A stretch of 64,000 nt of DNA. Source: Pectobacterium carotovorum. GTDB lineage: Bacteria > Pseudomonadota > Gammaproteobacteria > Enterobacterales > Enterobacteriaceae. Made by a program: the position numbers and the translations under genes. Every line of letters begins with the position of its first letter. The stretch's first letter is position 1. Below, piece by piece: positions 46,222-58,619 of this stretch. The stretch is taken from contig NZ_JAXAFK010000009.1 of NCBI RefSeq assembly GCF_033898505.1, positions 28,850 through 92,849 of the forward strand, written 5' to 3'. The notes under the pieces were generated by a model. The model searched no databases. It was not told where the DNA came from and saw nothing but the letters and a program-made list of their open reading frames with translations.

Positions 46222-47187
46222 ATGGCCAATATGTTTGCCGTAATTCTGGCATTGGTGACGCTGGTCACGGGGATTGTCTGGTGTTTAGAGCGCTTTGTCT
46301 GGGCACCTGCTCGCCGGAAAAAGTTTGCCGCCATGAGCGGTGCCGATCTGGCTGATGGCGCGGTTTCATCGAAAGTCATTCAACAACCCGGTTGGATTGA
46401 AACGATCGCCTCCGTATTCCCGGTAGTGGCTTTGGTATTGGTTGTGCGCTCCTTCATTTATGAGCCGTTTCAAATTCCATCTGGTTCGATGATGCCGACG
46501 CTGTTGATCGGTGATTTTATTCTGGTGGAAAAATTTGCCTATGGCATTAAAGAACCCTTCACGCAGAAAACGCTGATCGAAACGGGGCACCCGAAGCGTG
46601 GCGACGTGGTTGTGTTTAAATATCCGTCCGATCCTAAAGTGGACTTCATCAAACGTGTGGTGGGCGTACCGGGCGATCGCGTCAGCTATAACCCGATGAC
46701 CAAGCAGGTGACGATTCGTCCATCCTGTCAGGGACAACAGGCGTGCGATACGGCACTGGCGGTCACATACAGTAACGTACAGCCTAGCGATTTTGTTCAG
46801 ACCTTTAACCAACCGGGATTGGAATCGCGCAGCGGTTTTTATCAGGTTCCGGCTAATGACAATAGCGTGGATGGCGTCCGCATGGGCACACGCAAAGAGT
46901 CACTGGGCAATGTCACGCATAATATTCTCCTGGTGCCGGGCCAGCAGGATCAGCTCGGTGGTTATTACCAGCAATCGCAGCAGCAGCTTGCAACATGGGT
47001 TGTTCCCGCAGGGAACTACTTCATGATGGGTGATAACCGCGACAACAGTCTGGATAGTCGCTACTGGGGCTTTGTGCCGGAGAGAAATCTGGTCGGTAAA
47101 GCCACCGCTATCTGGATGAGTTTTGAGAAACAGGAAGGTGAATGGCCTACCGGCGTACGCTTGAGTCGCATCGGCGGTATTCATTAA
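46222..47187 (+). CDS. lepB: Signal peptidase I (LepB)
   Basis: 321-residue inner-membrane peptidase that cleaves secretory signal peptides. Two N-terminal helices (about 3-21 and 61-77). The catalytic Ser89 lies in IPSGSMMPTL and the Lys144 in FIKRVVGVPGD; the GDNRDNSLDSRYWGFVP motif is present. It is operonic with lepA. The last codons lie in a 16-bp tandem repeat that continues beyond the stop. Confidence 0.98.
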   Translation: MANMFAVILALVTLVTGIVWCLERFVWAPARRKKFAAMSGADLADGAVSSKVIQQPGWIETIASVFPVVALVLVVRSFIYEPFQIPSGSMMPTLLIGDFILVEKFAYGIKEPFTQKTLIETGHPKRGDVVVFKYPSDPKVDFIKRVVGVPGDRVSYNPMTKQVTIRPSCQGQQACDTALAVTYSNVQPSDFVQTFNQPGLESRSGFYQVPANDNSVDGVRMGTRKESLGNVTHNILLVPGQQDQLGGYYQQSQQQLATWVVPAGNYFMMGDNRDNSLDSRYWGFVPERNLVGKATAIWMSFEKQEGEWPTGVRLSRIGGIH

Positions 47188-49077
<1,890 letters not shown>

Positions 49078-49088
49078 GGTTCGCGCCG

Positions 49089-49826
49089 ATGGAAGGCTGG
49101 CAGCGCGCATTTGTCTTACATGGGCGACCTTATAGTGAAACCAGCTTATTGCTGGATCTGTTTAGCGAAAGCGATGGCCGCGTTCGCGTGCTTGCCAAAG
49201 GTGCGCGAGCCCGTCGCTCTAGCCTGAAAGGCTGTTTGCAGCCTTTCACTCCGCTGCTGGTGCGCTGGAGTGGTCGGGGAGAAGTGAAAACGTTACGCAG
49301 CGCCGAGCCTGTTTCGCTTGCGCTGCCGCTAACGGGCACGATGCTTTATAGCGGTTTATACGTTAACGAGCTGCTGTCTCGTGTGCTGGAACATGAAACC
49401 AACTACTCCGCTCTTTTCTTCGATTATCTCCACTGTTTACAACATCTTGCTGCACAGGATGCATCCCCTGAACCGGCATTAAGACGCTTTGAGTTAGCGT
49501 TGCTGGGCTATCTGGGATACGGCGTTGATTTCCTCCATTGTGCCGGTAGCGGTGAACCTGTGGCAGATACCATGACCTATCAATATCGAGAGGAAAGGGG
49601 TTTTATTGCCAGCCTGGTGGTCGATAATAAAAGTTTTACCGGGCACGAGTTACGTTCGCTGGCATCGCGTGAATTTCCTGACAGCGGTACACTGAAGGCG
49701 GCAAAGCGTTTCACTCGTATCGCGTTAAAGCCGTATCTGGGGGGAAAACCGCTGAAAAGTCGTGAACTGTTCCGCCAGTTTGTTCCTGCTGCTAATTTGT
49801 CCAAACCCACGTCTTCTGATAAATAA
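49089..49826 (+). CDS. recO: DNA repair protein RecO
   Basis: 245-residue recombination mediator that, with RecR, loads RecA at gaps. The N-terminal OB-fold shows [38 protein letters not shown]; a helical C-terminal part follows. Third gene of rnc-era-recO. ATG 49089. Confidence 0.96.
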   Translation: MEGWQRAFVLHGRPYSETSLLLDLFSESDGRVRVLAKGARARRSSLKGCLQPFTPLLVRWSGRGEVKTLRSAEPVSLALPLTGTMLYSGLYVNELLSRVLEHETNYSALFFDYLHCLQHLAAQDASPEPALRRFELALLGYLGYGVDFLHCAGSGEPVADTMTYQYREERGFIASLVVDNKSFTGHELRSLASREFPDSGTLKAAKRFTRIALKPYLGGKPLKSRELFRQFVPAANLSKPTSSDK

Positions 49827-49906
49827 TCCCACCTCCTCTGTACCCTGACGCTGTGACATCGGTGTAAACTGCCACGTAACGTGCATGACTTTACCGAGGA
49901 TTTATC

Positions 49907-50638
49907 ATGGCTGAATTGCTGCTTGGCGTTAACATCGATCACATTGCAACGCTGCGTAATGCGCGTGGAACGACGTATCCCGATCCTGTTCAGGCGGCTT
50001 TTGTCGCTGAGCAGGCGGGAGCGGACGGCATCACGGTGCACTTACGTGAAGATCGTCGCCATATCACGGATCGTGATGTGAGGATCCTAAGAGAAACGCT
50101 CCAAACTCGCATGAACCTTGAAATGGCTGTCACGGAAGAAATGCTGAATATTGCCTGTGAGGTAAAGCCGCACTTTTGCTGTCTGGTGCCGGAAAAACGC
50201 CAGGAAGTGACAACAGAAGGCGGGCTGGACGTCGCGGGGCAGCAGGAAAAAATCAATAACGCGGTTGCTCGACTCAGCCAGGCTAACATATTGGTTTCAC
50301 TCTTTATTGATGCGGATAAAGGGCAAATTGATGCCGCCGTTGCCAGCGGTGCACCTTATATCGAAATTCATACCGGCGCGTATGCCGATGCGTCAGATGA
50401 TGAAGCCCGTCAACATGAGTTTGAGCGCATTCGTGATGCGGCGACTTATGCTGCGGCGAAGGGGCTGAAAGTCAATGCCGGCCATGGTTTGACGTACCAT
50501 AACGTTCAGCCGATTGCGGCGCTGCCGGAAATGCATGAATTAAATATCGGGCATGCGATTATCGGACGTGCGGTGATGAGCGGACTGAAGGATGCCGTTG
50601 CTGAAATGAAGAGTCTGATGCGGGAAGCGCGTCGCTGA
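49907..50638 (+). CDS. pdxJ: Pyridoxine 5'-phosphate synthase
   Basis: 243-residue TIM-barrel enzyme that condenses 1-deoxyxylulose 5-phosphate with 3-amino-2-oxopropyl phosphate in vitamin B6 synthesis. [17 protein letters not shown] near the N-terminus and [28 protein letters not shown] near the C-terminus are intact. ATG 49907 follows GAGGA. Its TGA overlaps the acpS ATG by one base. Confidence 0.97.
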   Translation: MAELLLGVNIDHIATLRNARGTTYPDPVQAAFVAEQAGADGITVHLREDRRHITDRDVRILRETLQTRMNLEMAVTEEMLNIACEVKPHFCCLVPEKRQEVTTEGGLDVAGQQEKINNAVARLSQANILVSLFIDADKGQIDAAVASGAPYIEIHTGAYADASDDEARQHEFERIRDAATYAAAKGLKVNAGHGLTYHNVQPIAALPEMHELNIGHAIIGRAVMSGLKDAVAEMKSLMREARR

Positions 50639-51018
50639 TGGCGATTCTTGGGCTCGGAACGGACATTGTCGAAATTGCTCGTATTGAAGCGGTGATTGAA
50701 CGTTCAGGCGAGCGATTAGCTCGCCGCGTTCTGACGGATGCTGAATGGGCGCATTATCAGCAGCATCAGCAACCTGTCCGCTTCCTCGCCAAGCGCTTTG
50801 CCGTGAAAGAGGCGGCGGCAAAAGCTTTCGGTACCGGAATTCGTAACGGGCTCGCGTTCAACCAGTTTGAAGTTTTTAATGACGAACTGGGCAAACCCTG
50901 TCTGCGATTTTTTGCTAAAGCGGCAGAGCTGGCTGAACAGATGGGCGTCAGACACGTCCATGTGACGCTGGCTGACGAAAGACGCTATGCCTGTGCGACG
51001 GTGATTGTCGAAAGCTGA
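50638..51018 (+). CDS. acpS: Holo-[acyl-carrier-protein] synthase
   Basis: 126-residue transferase that attaches 4'-phosphopantetheine from CoA to acyl carrier protein. [13 protein letters not shown] (about 4-16, Mg-binding Asp) and [15 protein letters not shown] (about 45-59, catalytic Glu) are present. Coupled to pdxJ, as in E. coli. Confidence 0.97.
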   Translation: MAILGLGTDIVEIARIEAVIERSGERLARRVLTDAEWAHYQQHQQPVRFLAKRFAVKEAAAKAFGTGIRNGLAFNQFEVFNDELGKPCLRFFAKAAELAEQMGVRHVHVTLADERRYACATVIVES

Positions 51019-51036
51019 TTGTCCTGAATCGGATGC

Positions 51037-51766
<730 letters not shown>

Positions 51767-52558
51767 ATGGCGGAACTCATAGTGCAGCAGGAAGGTCATC
51801 TTAATCAGGTTGGGGCAGGATTTTTCCAACAGGGAAGCGAGGAGTCATTAAGCGCTGATTACTGGCATAAATGTCAACGGCGGTATACTTTTCAGCCAAT
51901 TTATCGAACATCAGGTAAATTAATGGCTATTGAGCTACTGACTTCCGTTTTTTCTCCTACCCTGCCGCAAAAATTCATCTCTCCTGAAAAATACTTCGCA
52001 AATATTGATGTTGAAACCCGTCTGTTAATTATTGTAGAACAACTGCAACTTTTATCTGAGTGGAGTTTCCGATTTACTCGCGACGATCTTTTTGCCTCCG
52101 TCAATATTGATGGCATGACGCTACTGGCGCTGCAAAATAATCTTGAAGCCAAACGCCTGATCGCGGCAATGCCCTGGATTCGTTTTGAAATGGTCGAAAA
52201 TCAGGGAGGGTTGCCAAAGGAAATATTAACCAAGCTCCCTGAAGCGCAAACACTGTGGTTGGATGATTTCGGCTGTGGCATGGCGAATTTTTCATCACTG
52301 ATGCTGGCTCAGTACGATTGCATTAAAGTGGCGCGTGAGCTCTTTATTCTCCTGCAACAGAGTGGCGAAGGGCAGACTGTGTTTCCTGCGCTGATCGCCT
52401 TGCTATCGCGTTTTTGCAACTATGTTGTGATTGAGGGGATCGAAACTAAGGAGGAGTGGGCAATTGTTCAGGCATCGCATGCTTACGCCGCCCAAGGGTA
52501 CTATCTTTCGCGCCCTCAGCCATTTGAGAACTTTGAGGCGCTGAAACTCGAACTTTAG
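51767..52558 (+). CDS. pdeH: EAL-domain c-di-GMP phosphodiesterase, PdeH (YhjH)-like
   Basis: 263-residue stand-alone EAL protein. Like E. coli PdeH it has ELL in place of the EAL letters (RTSGKLMAIELLTSVF) and the same YTFQPIY, SVNIDGMTLLAL, LWLDDFGCGMANFSSL, IKVARELF, IEGIETKEEW and GYYLSRPQPF. The metal and catalytic positions (Glu of ELL, Asp-Asp of DDFG, Lys of IKVA, Glu of EGIET) are kept, so activity is likely. PdeH lowers c-di-GMP and promotes motility in E. coli. Followed by a diguanylate cyclase gene and the adhesin secretion locus, so it may also restrain adhesin production. Confidence 0.85.
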   Translation: MAELIVQQEGHLNQVGAGFFQQGSEESLSADYWHKCQRRYTFQPIYRTSGKLMAIELLTSVFSPTLPQKFISPEKYFANIDVETRLLIIVEQLQLLSEWSFRFTRDDLFASVNIDGMTLLALQNNLEAKRLIAAMPWIRFEMVENQGGLPKEILTKLPEAQTLWLDDFGCGMANFSSLMLAQYDCIKVARELFILLQQSGEGQTVFPALIALLSRFCNYVVIEGIETKEEWAIVQASHAYAAQGYYLSRPQPFENFEALKLEL

Positions 52559-53345
52559 GTGGTAACCTGTTGTTTAGGCTATCACTTTTTGTATTAATGT
52601 ACTGTTATATGCCCTGCCATTCTTTCCCGCCATATTCATTCATTATATTTCCTAATATGTCATTGTCGTACAAAATATCGCCTCTTCAGCTACTCAGCGT
52701 TTTCCTCTGGTTTACAACGTGTAATGCTGCATTTTGTTTTATTTTTGTTGTTTAATTCTTGTTTTATTTGTTATGGCAGTGTTTAATTTCAAGGGAACGA
52801 TAAAGAGAGGGACTGCTGATTTTGCATCAAATTATGACATATATAATCAAACGCTTGCGTTAATGATTTTATTTTTTTCTTTTAATTATTTGATTTTTAA
52901 TGGTAAAAAAATATAATGTTTACTGTTAACGATCAAAAATCATTTTGTGATAGATTTTGTTGATTAAAACAATGATACTTATTGGTATAATTGATTTGCT
53001 TACAAAAAATTGATGTTCAAAATATATCGCCATGTACCCTTAGGAATATTCTTTTATTCCATTAGAGAAGCTTATAACCCGAACAATTACTACTATTAAA
53101 TTAAGATACTCTTTTGAATTTGTTGTTTTTATCTGCGCACAGTCATATGCGAGGGCTTTATGCTGACGTTGCTATGTTTCTAAATACTCCTGCTTCATGG
53201 AGCGTTTTTTCTTTCATCCTTTCTGCTCTCCGGAAATGCACCAGTCCCGAAAATCGATGGGGTAGGGGTTTGTTACCGGGATTTTTCGTCATCAGCGTTG
53301 TGATTTGTACGATCAGGACCACTCGGGCCTGAGGAGAGTGTTATT
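52559..53345. other. 787-bp AT-rich region between pdeH and the diguanylate cyclase
   Basis: Very AT-rich, with several short open frames (about 60 codons at 52570 and 52734, 72 codons at 53114) that lack good ribosome-binding sites and look random in composition. They are not called as genes. The region probably holds the cyclase promoter and perhaps H-NS-type silencing sites. No clear riboswitch or terminator was recognised. Confidence 0.55.
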
Positions 53346-54860
53346 GTGTATGAAATTATAATAACCCTACTATTACTATTGTTATTGTTTTCTTCTGTAA
53401 AAAATAGAAAAATTAAACAAAAGTTTAGAACAGAGCAGAAGAAACAAGATTTTCTCAACATGACTTTCTTTGCGATGGAATATAGTCCTGCTTCAATTAT
53501 GATCGCAGATGAAAATTGTGAAATTATTTACGTCAATCGTCAGTTTATTACCATGTCAGGCTATATGCCGGATGAGGTTATCGGCAAAAAAACGAATATA
53601 TTAAACTCGGGTATGACTAACGCCAGCGTCTATGAAGATCTGTGGTCTACCATAAATAAAGGTAATGTTTGGAGTGGTGAGTTCGTTAACCGGCGTAAAG
53701 ATGGACAGTTGTATTGGGAAAAGGCCAATATCGTTAAAATATATAATAAGGCGAGTAACACAACCCAGTATGTTGGTATTAAGTTAGATATCACAGAACG
53801 AAAATCGCAGGAACATCATGATAATTCATACAATCGCGCGCTGGAGTTGTTATCAAGCGGCGCGCCGCTGAAAGATATTCTGGATGCGATCATTTTCAGC
53901 GTCGAAGAAAAGAATCCTGGCCGTATCGTTTGCTCTGTTCTGCTGGTCGATAAAGACAAAAAATGTCTGACGCTTGGATCGGCGCCGAGTTTGCCGGGCT
54001 TTTATAAAAATGCCATTCACAATGTGAAAATTGCCGATGGTGTGGCTTCTTTTGGTACCGCTGCCTATACCGGAAAGCGTGTAATTGCTGACGATATTTC
54101 TGTTCATCCGCATTGGTCGTTATATAAAGGGCTCGCACTATATGCCGGGCTACGTTCCTGCTGGTCTGAACCTATCATCGGTCAAAACAAAGAAATATTA
54201 GGTGTTTTAAGCGTTTACCATCGAAAAGTGTATGTCCCGACCGAAGAGGAAATCTTCTCTATTGAGAAATCGGCACAGCTGATTGCGATCGCCATAGAGC
54301 GATATCATGCCATTGATATGCTGCGGCGCAGCGAGGAACACTATCGTCAACTGGCGCACTATGACTCATTAACGTCATTGGCTAATGGCCTGACGTTTGC
54401 CGAGCAAATGGAACAGGCGATTCTGTTATCCAAACAAACGGGCAGGAAAATCGCGCTGATGTTCCTGGATCTCGATAAATTTAAACAGATAAACGACTCG
54501 TTCGGACATGCTGTTGGCGATTTGCTCTTGAAAGAAGCGGCGGCGCGTATGCGCGGTGCGGTTCGCGATTCGGATACGGTATATCGCCGCAGCGGTGACG
54601 AATTTATTATTCTGCTTCAGGGTATTAAGGAAATTGACAATACGCTTTATGTTGCAGATAAAATCCATAACGCCTTGAACAAGCCTTTTGAGATCGATGG
54701 GAAAACGCTGGATATATCATGCAGTATCGGTATTGCGTTGTATCCGGAACATGGGACTGACTCCCTGACATTGGCAATTAATGCCGATTCTGCCATGTAT
54801 CAGGCTAAAGCAATGGGACGCAGTCAAACTCAGATTTATCACAATATGAACGATCATTGA
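53346..54860 (+). CDS. PAS-GAF-GGDEF diguanylate cyclase with SGDEF active-site motif
   Basis: 504-residue protein: one N-terminal membrane helix (about 2-17), a PAS domain (about 35-150, ENCEIIYVNRQFITMSGYMPDEVIGKK), a GAF domain (about 165-315), and a GGDEF domain (about 340-500, DSLTSLANG, FLDLDKFKQINDSFGHAVGD). The signature reads SGDEF (Ser416) instead of GGDEF, while an RxxD I-site (RDSD, five residues before) is kept. A non-canonical SGDEF cyclase beside an adhesin secretion locus is described in P. atrosepticum and retained activity; this appears to be its orthologue. GTG start with GAGGAG upstream. Convergent with the secretion operon. Confidence 0.92.
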   Translation: MYEIIITLLLLLLLFSSVKNRKIKQKFRTEQKKQDFLNMTFFAMEYSPASIMIADENCEIIYVNRQFITMSGYMPDEVIGKKTNILNSGMTNASVYEDLWSTINKGNVWSGEFVNRRKDGQLYWEKANIVKIYNKASNTTQYVGIKLDITERKSQEHHDNSYNRALELLSSGAPLKDILDAIIFSVEEKNPGRIVCSVLLVDKDKKCLTLGSAPSLPGFYKNAIHNVKIADGVASFGTAAYTGKRVIADDISVHPHWSLYKGLALYAGLRSCWSEPIIGQNKEILGVLSVYHRKVYVPTEEEIFSIEKSAQLIAIAIERYHAIDMLRRSEEHYRQLAHYDSLTSLANGLTFAEQMEQAILLSKQTGRKIALMFLDLDKFKQINDSFGHAVGDLLLKEAAARMRGAVRDSDTVYRRSGDEFIILLQGIKEIDNTLYVADKIHNALNKPFEIDGKTLDISCSIGIALYPEHGTDSLTLAINADSAMYQAKAMGRSQTQIYHNMNDH

Positions 54861-54872
54861 TAAATGGAATAG

Positions 54873-54903
54873 AAAAAAGGCGCTCTGTTGAGCGCCTTTT
54901 TTA
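54873..54903. terminator. Bidirectional terminator between the cyclase and the HlyD-like gene
   Basis: A-run, ggcgctc (54879-54885), loop tgtt, gagcgcc (54890-54896), T-run; it sits between two convergent stop codons. Confidence 0.92.
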
Positions 54904-56265
54904 TTATCTTTCTCGTAAGGCTTCTGCTTTTGCCCGAATAATCGGCTTTAACAAATAGCTGAGGATCGTTTTCTTTCCCGTTATTATATCAACAGAGGCC
55001 ACCATGCCTGGAATGATAAGAAGCGGTTTATCGGCTGAGCCTAAATAATTTCTATCAGTCCGTAAACGAATAATATAAAAGCTGTTCCCTTCTTTATCGG
55101 TTACTGTGTCCGGGCTGATTTGTTCCAACTGGCCTTTTAAGCCGCCATAGATGGTGTAGTCATAGGCCGTTAATTTTATTACGGCATCCTGACCTGGGTG
55201 CAAAAACGCAATATCCTGTGGACGAATTCTGGCTTCTACCAGCAGGTTGTCGTCCAGTGGCACAATCTCCACCAGATCGCTACCCGGTTGAATCACTCCA
55301 CCGATGGTATTCACCAGAACCTGCTGCACGATACCGCGAACAGGGGAGACGACTAGCGTTCGGTTTACCCGGTCTTCGAGTGCTTTACCCGTGGCTTCGA
55401 TTTTGTTCAGGTTGGTTTGTGCTTCACTTAGCTGAGATAACGCCTCGCTTTTATAACGGCTACGCGTTTCCTCTATTTTATTCTCGCTCTCTTTAATCGC
55501 AGACTCCGCCCGCGGAATCGAGAGCTTGATGGAATCAAGCTGGCCACGGGTTTCGACTTCTGCGCGACGCAGGCGTAAAACTTCTACTTTAGAAATGGCA
55601 CCTTCCGCGATCAGCGGTTCTGACATTTTAATTTCTTGTTGGAGCAGGCCCAGACTATTGCGGAACTGAATTTCCTTAGCAGAGAAATCTCTCAGTTCCT
55701 GGCGGCGCTGGATCAACTGCTCTTCCAGACCGGACACCTCATTGTGGAGCTGCTGGCGGCGGCTGTTATAAAGCTCTTTTTCTCCTGCTGCGATTTTAGG
55801 CGCTTGCGTCGTAATTTCTTCTGAAAGCACGAGCTCCCGATCGTTGATTTCTGCGTTCAGGCGCTCAATGCGTGATAGCAGTGCAAGCCGATCGGCCTCG
55901 GTTTCACCGACGTTGGAAGCAAAACGCGTATCATCAAGGCGTAGCAAAGGATCGCCTGCATTAACAACCTGACCTTCACGAATGAACACTTCCGTGACAA
56001 TGCCGCCTTCCAGGTTTTGGACTTTTTGCAATCGGGAAGAGGGGATGGCTTTACCGTCACCCCGGGTGACTTCATCGATATTCGCCAGCCCAGCCCACAG
56101 GATGAAAAACAGGAAAAAAGCGCCAATAGCCCATAGCGTGAAGCGAATAGAACGTGGCGAATCCTCGGCCATTGCACGGCTCACTTCAGGCATCGTTTGC
56201 AGGCTTTCTTCATCTCCGCCGACAAAATACCGTTTGATTCGCTTGATATATTTACCGAGACGCAT
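54904..56265 (-). CDS. Type I secretion membrane-fusion protein (HlyD/LapC-like)
   Basis: 453-residue periplasmic adaptor with one N-terminal membrane helix (about 41-62, FTLWAIGAFFLFFILWAGLANIDE). The HlyD lipoyl/barrel region shows LQKVQNLEGGIVTEVFIREGQVVNAGDPLLRLDD, followed by a long coiled-coil and the C-terminal VSPVRGIVQQVLVNTIGGVIQPGSDLVEIVPLDDNL. It bridges the ABC transporter and the TolC-like channel. The start overlaps the ABC gene by 14 bases. Last in the operon, ended by the shared terminator. Confidence 0.93.
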   Translation of the reverse strand: MRLGKYIKRIKRYFVGGDEESLQTMPEVSRAMAEDSPRSIRFTLWAIGAFFLFFILWAGLANIDEVTRGDGKAIPSSRLQKVQNLEGGIVTEVFIREGQVVNAGDPLLRLDDTRFASNVGETEADRLALLSRIERLNAEINDRELVLSEEITTQAPKIAAGEKELYNSRRQQLHNEVSGLEEQLIQRRQELRDFSAKEIQFRNSLGLLQQEIKMSEPLIAEGAISKVEVLRLRRAEVETRGQLDSIKLSIPRAESAIKESENKIEETRSRYKSEALSQLSEAQTNLNKIEATGKALEDRVNRTLVVSPVRGIVQQVLVNTIGGVIQPGSDLVEIVPLDDNLLVEARIRPQDIAFLHPGQDAVIKLTAYDYTIYGGLKGQLEQISPDTVTDKEGNSFYIIRLRTDRNYLGSADKPLLIIPGMVASVDIITGKKTILSYLLKPIIRAKAEALRER

Positions 56266-58540
56266 TGATCTGCCCCTTCTTCAACGCATCCATCACGATC
56301 GCTTTCGGTCCATCCGCGATAATTTTACCTTTATCGACGATCACTAAACGATCGACCAGTGCCAGCATGGAAACCCGATGGGTAACCAGTAAGAGCGTTT
56401 TCTCCGCAATTACGGGGGCCAGAGCCTGCTTCAACCGATCTTCACTGGTGTTATCCATCGAACTGGTGGGTTCATCCAGCACCAGAATCGGCGGATCGAG
56501 CAACAGCGCTCTGGCTATCGCGACAGCCTGACGCTGCCCGCCAGAGAGTTGTTGGCCGCGTTCGCCAACCTGAAGGTTATAACCATCCGGGTGTAGGCGA
56601 GCAAACTCGTTCACTCCTGAAATCTCCGCGGCTCGCAACATCGCTTCGTCTTCGACATAGCGTGCGCCGCTAATCAGGTTATTGCGCAGTGAACCACTAA
56701 ATAGCTGAATATCTTGGGGAACATAGCCGATGTTGTGGCGTAAATCGCTGACATCCAACTGACGGGCATCGACACCGTCGATCAGAATATTACCGGTATT
56801 AGGCTGATAGAGGTTCACGATCAGTTTTTGCAGCGAGCTTTTTCCTGAACCACTGCGGCCAATAACGCCCACTTTCTCGCCGGGAGCGATGGTCAGGCTG
56901 ATGCCTTGCAGCGAACTGGTTTTTTGCTCTGGGTAATTGAACGTCACATCGCGAAATTCGATACCGCCTCGGATGCTCTCGCGCTTCAACGGGCGTTCGT
57001 TATCGCTACGCTCTTGCGGCAACTGCATCATCTGTTCGGTGGTTTGCATCGTCAAACGCGCCTGCTGGTAACGGCTAACCAGGCCAGACAGTTGGCCCAA
57101 TGGCATAAGCGCTCTGCCGTTCAGCATGTAACAGGCAATTAGCCCACCCATACTGAGCTTGCCGTTAATCAGCATGTAGACGCCGACGACAATCATGGCA
57201 ACGCCGGCAAATTGCTGGAACCACTGCGTCAGGTTTACCGCCAGTGAAGACAGCGCCTTGGCCCGCATTTCCAGTTTGCTCAGGCTACCAATGGTTTGCT
57301 CCCATTGGTGCTGGCGTTCACTTTCCGCGTTATTGACCTTGATTGCATCGAGGCAGCTCAACGTTTCGATCAGCGTAGCCTGCCGTTCGCTGGCAAGGTG
57401 CATTGTTTTTTCAATAGTGGCGGACAGCGGCTTTTGCATCGCCCAACTCGCCAGCAGGGCGACAGGGTAGGCCAGAATGGAAACCCAGACCAGCGGGCCG
57501 CCGATGATACCGATAACCAACAGCAGAAGCAGCGTAAAAGGAAAATCGATCAGCGTCGTCAGCGTCAGTGAGGAAAGGAAATCTCTGAGCGATTGAAATT
57601 CATGAATATTCTGCGCAAAGCTACCAACCCGCGGTGGCCGGGCCTTCATCGACATACCGGTAATGCGTTCAAATAGCGTGGCAGAAATAATCAGATCGGT
57701 TTTTTTGCCCGCCATATCAAGGCAAATGCCGCGTAGCGTTTTGAGTATTAAATCGAAAACAAAAGCGCCAGTAACGCCGATAGCCAGCACCCACAATGTC
57801 GCCGTGGCCTGATTGGGCACAACCCGATCGTAGACATTCATCACGAACAGCGGCGTAGCCAGCGCGATAATGTTCACCAGCAGCGTGGCGAGGATGGCGT
57901 CGAGATAGAGCGAACGTGAAAGCTTAAGCGTATCCTTGAACCAGGATTTGGTTCGGGGGATCAGCGACGGATTTTGCAGATCGAACTGGTGACGAGGCTG
58001 GGCGAACATCACCAGACCCAGATAATTCTGTTGCAGCGTGTTGTGCTCAACGGAAATTTCCCCGCCTTCTGTTTCGCTGGGCATCAGGCGTGCGCTGCCG
58101 TCAGCATTCCAGCCTAGCAGAATCGCCGCGCGTCCTTCCCGTAACAGCAACATCGCAGGGAGTGACATCTCGGAAATTTTATTCAGAGAACGCTTGAGAA
58201 CGCGCCCTTGCAGCCCTGCGCGCGCAGCGGCTCTTGGAAGCAGTTTTACAGATAGCCGCTGGTTGGCTAAGGGGAGCCCGGCGGTGAGTGTGGTACGGCT
58301 GACCGATTTCCCCTGCAAGGCACAGAGGATCAGTAAACTATCCAATAACGGGTCATCATGACGGCTGCGCGGGTCACTATTATTTTCATGAGCGCTGGTT
58401 TCATGAACGCTGGGTTCATGGGCGACAGGTGGCTCCTGAACAGCCGTCGATTCATGAACAACAGTAGGTTCATGGACGATAGACTCCTGGGCAACTGATT
58501 GATCAGAACCATGAGCCTCTTGTACTGAATGCAACTTCAT
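56252..58540 (-). CDS. Type I secretion ABC transporter with C39-like domain (LapB-like)
   Basis: 762-residue exporter. Residues 1 to about 60 are a His/Glu/Pro-rich repeat-like extension (HEPTVVHEST, HEPSVHETSAHE) not usual in the family. A C39-peptidase-like domain without a recognisable catalytic Cys/His pair follows (about 63-195), then a six-helix transmembrane domain (about 210-500) and the ABC domain: GRSGSGKSS about 560, LSGGQRQAV, ILVLDEPTSSMD. Such transporters export unprocessed RTX or adhesin substrates through their C-terminal signals. Second gene of the TolC-like/ABC/HlyD operon. Confidence 0.94.
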   Translation of the reverse strand: MKLHSVQEAHGSDQSVAQESIVHEPTVVHESTAVQEPPVAHEPSVHETSAHENNSDPRSRHDDPLLDSLLILCALQGKSVSRTTLTAGLPLANQRLSVKLLPRAAARAGLQGRVLKRSLNKISEMSLPAMLLLREGRAAILLGWNADGSARLMPSETEGGEISVEHNTLQQNYLGLVMFAQPRHQFDLQNPSLIPRTKSWFKDTLKLSRSLYLDAILATLLVNIIALATPLFVMNVYDRVVPNQATATLWVLAIGVTGAFVFDLILKTLRGICLDMAGKKTDLIISATLFERITGMSMKARPPRVGSFAQNIHEFQSLRDFLSSLTLTTLIDFPFTLLLLLVIGIIGGPLVWVSILAYPVALLASWAMQKPLSATIEKTMHLASERQATLIETLSCLDAIKVNNAESERQHQWEQTIGSLSKLEMRAKALSSLAVNLTQWFQQFAGVAMIVVGVYMLINGKLSMGGLIACYMLNGRALMPLGQLSGLVSRYQQARLTMQTTEQMMQLPQERSDNERPLKRESIRGGIEFRDVTFNYPEQKTSSLQGISLTIAPGEKVGVIGRSGSGKSSLQKLIVNLYQPNTGNILIDGVDARQLDVSDLRHNIGYVPQDIQLFSGSLRNNLISGARYVEDEAMLRAAEISGVNEFARLHPDGYNLQVGERGQQLSGGQRQAVAIARALLLDPPILVLDEPTSSMDNTSEDRLKQALAPVIAEKTLLLVTHRVSMLALVDRLVIVDKGKIIADGPKAIVMDALKKGQINASR

Positions 58541-58619
58541 TTAACGGAACGTTCCCTTACGCAACGCAATTCCCTCGCATATAAACCATAATTTATCGCC
58601 GTCTGACCAATGAAATATA

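Noticed and set aside
52570..52916. Short hydrophobic open frames in the AT-rich region after pdeH
   Set aside because: No ribosome-binding sites, random-looking composition of AT-rich DNA, and no recognisable similarity.
53114..53332. 72-codon frame just before the diguanylate cyclase
   Set aside because: It would need a TTG start without a good ribosome-binding site; no recognisable domain.
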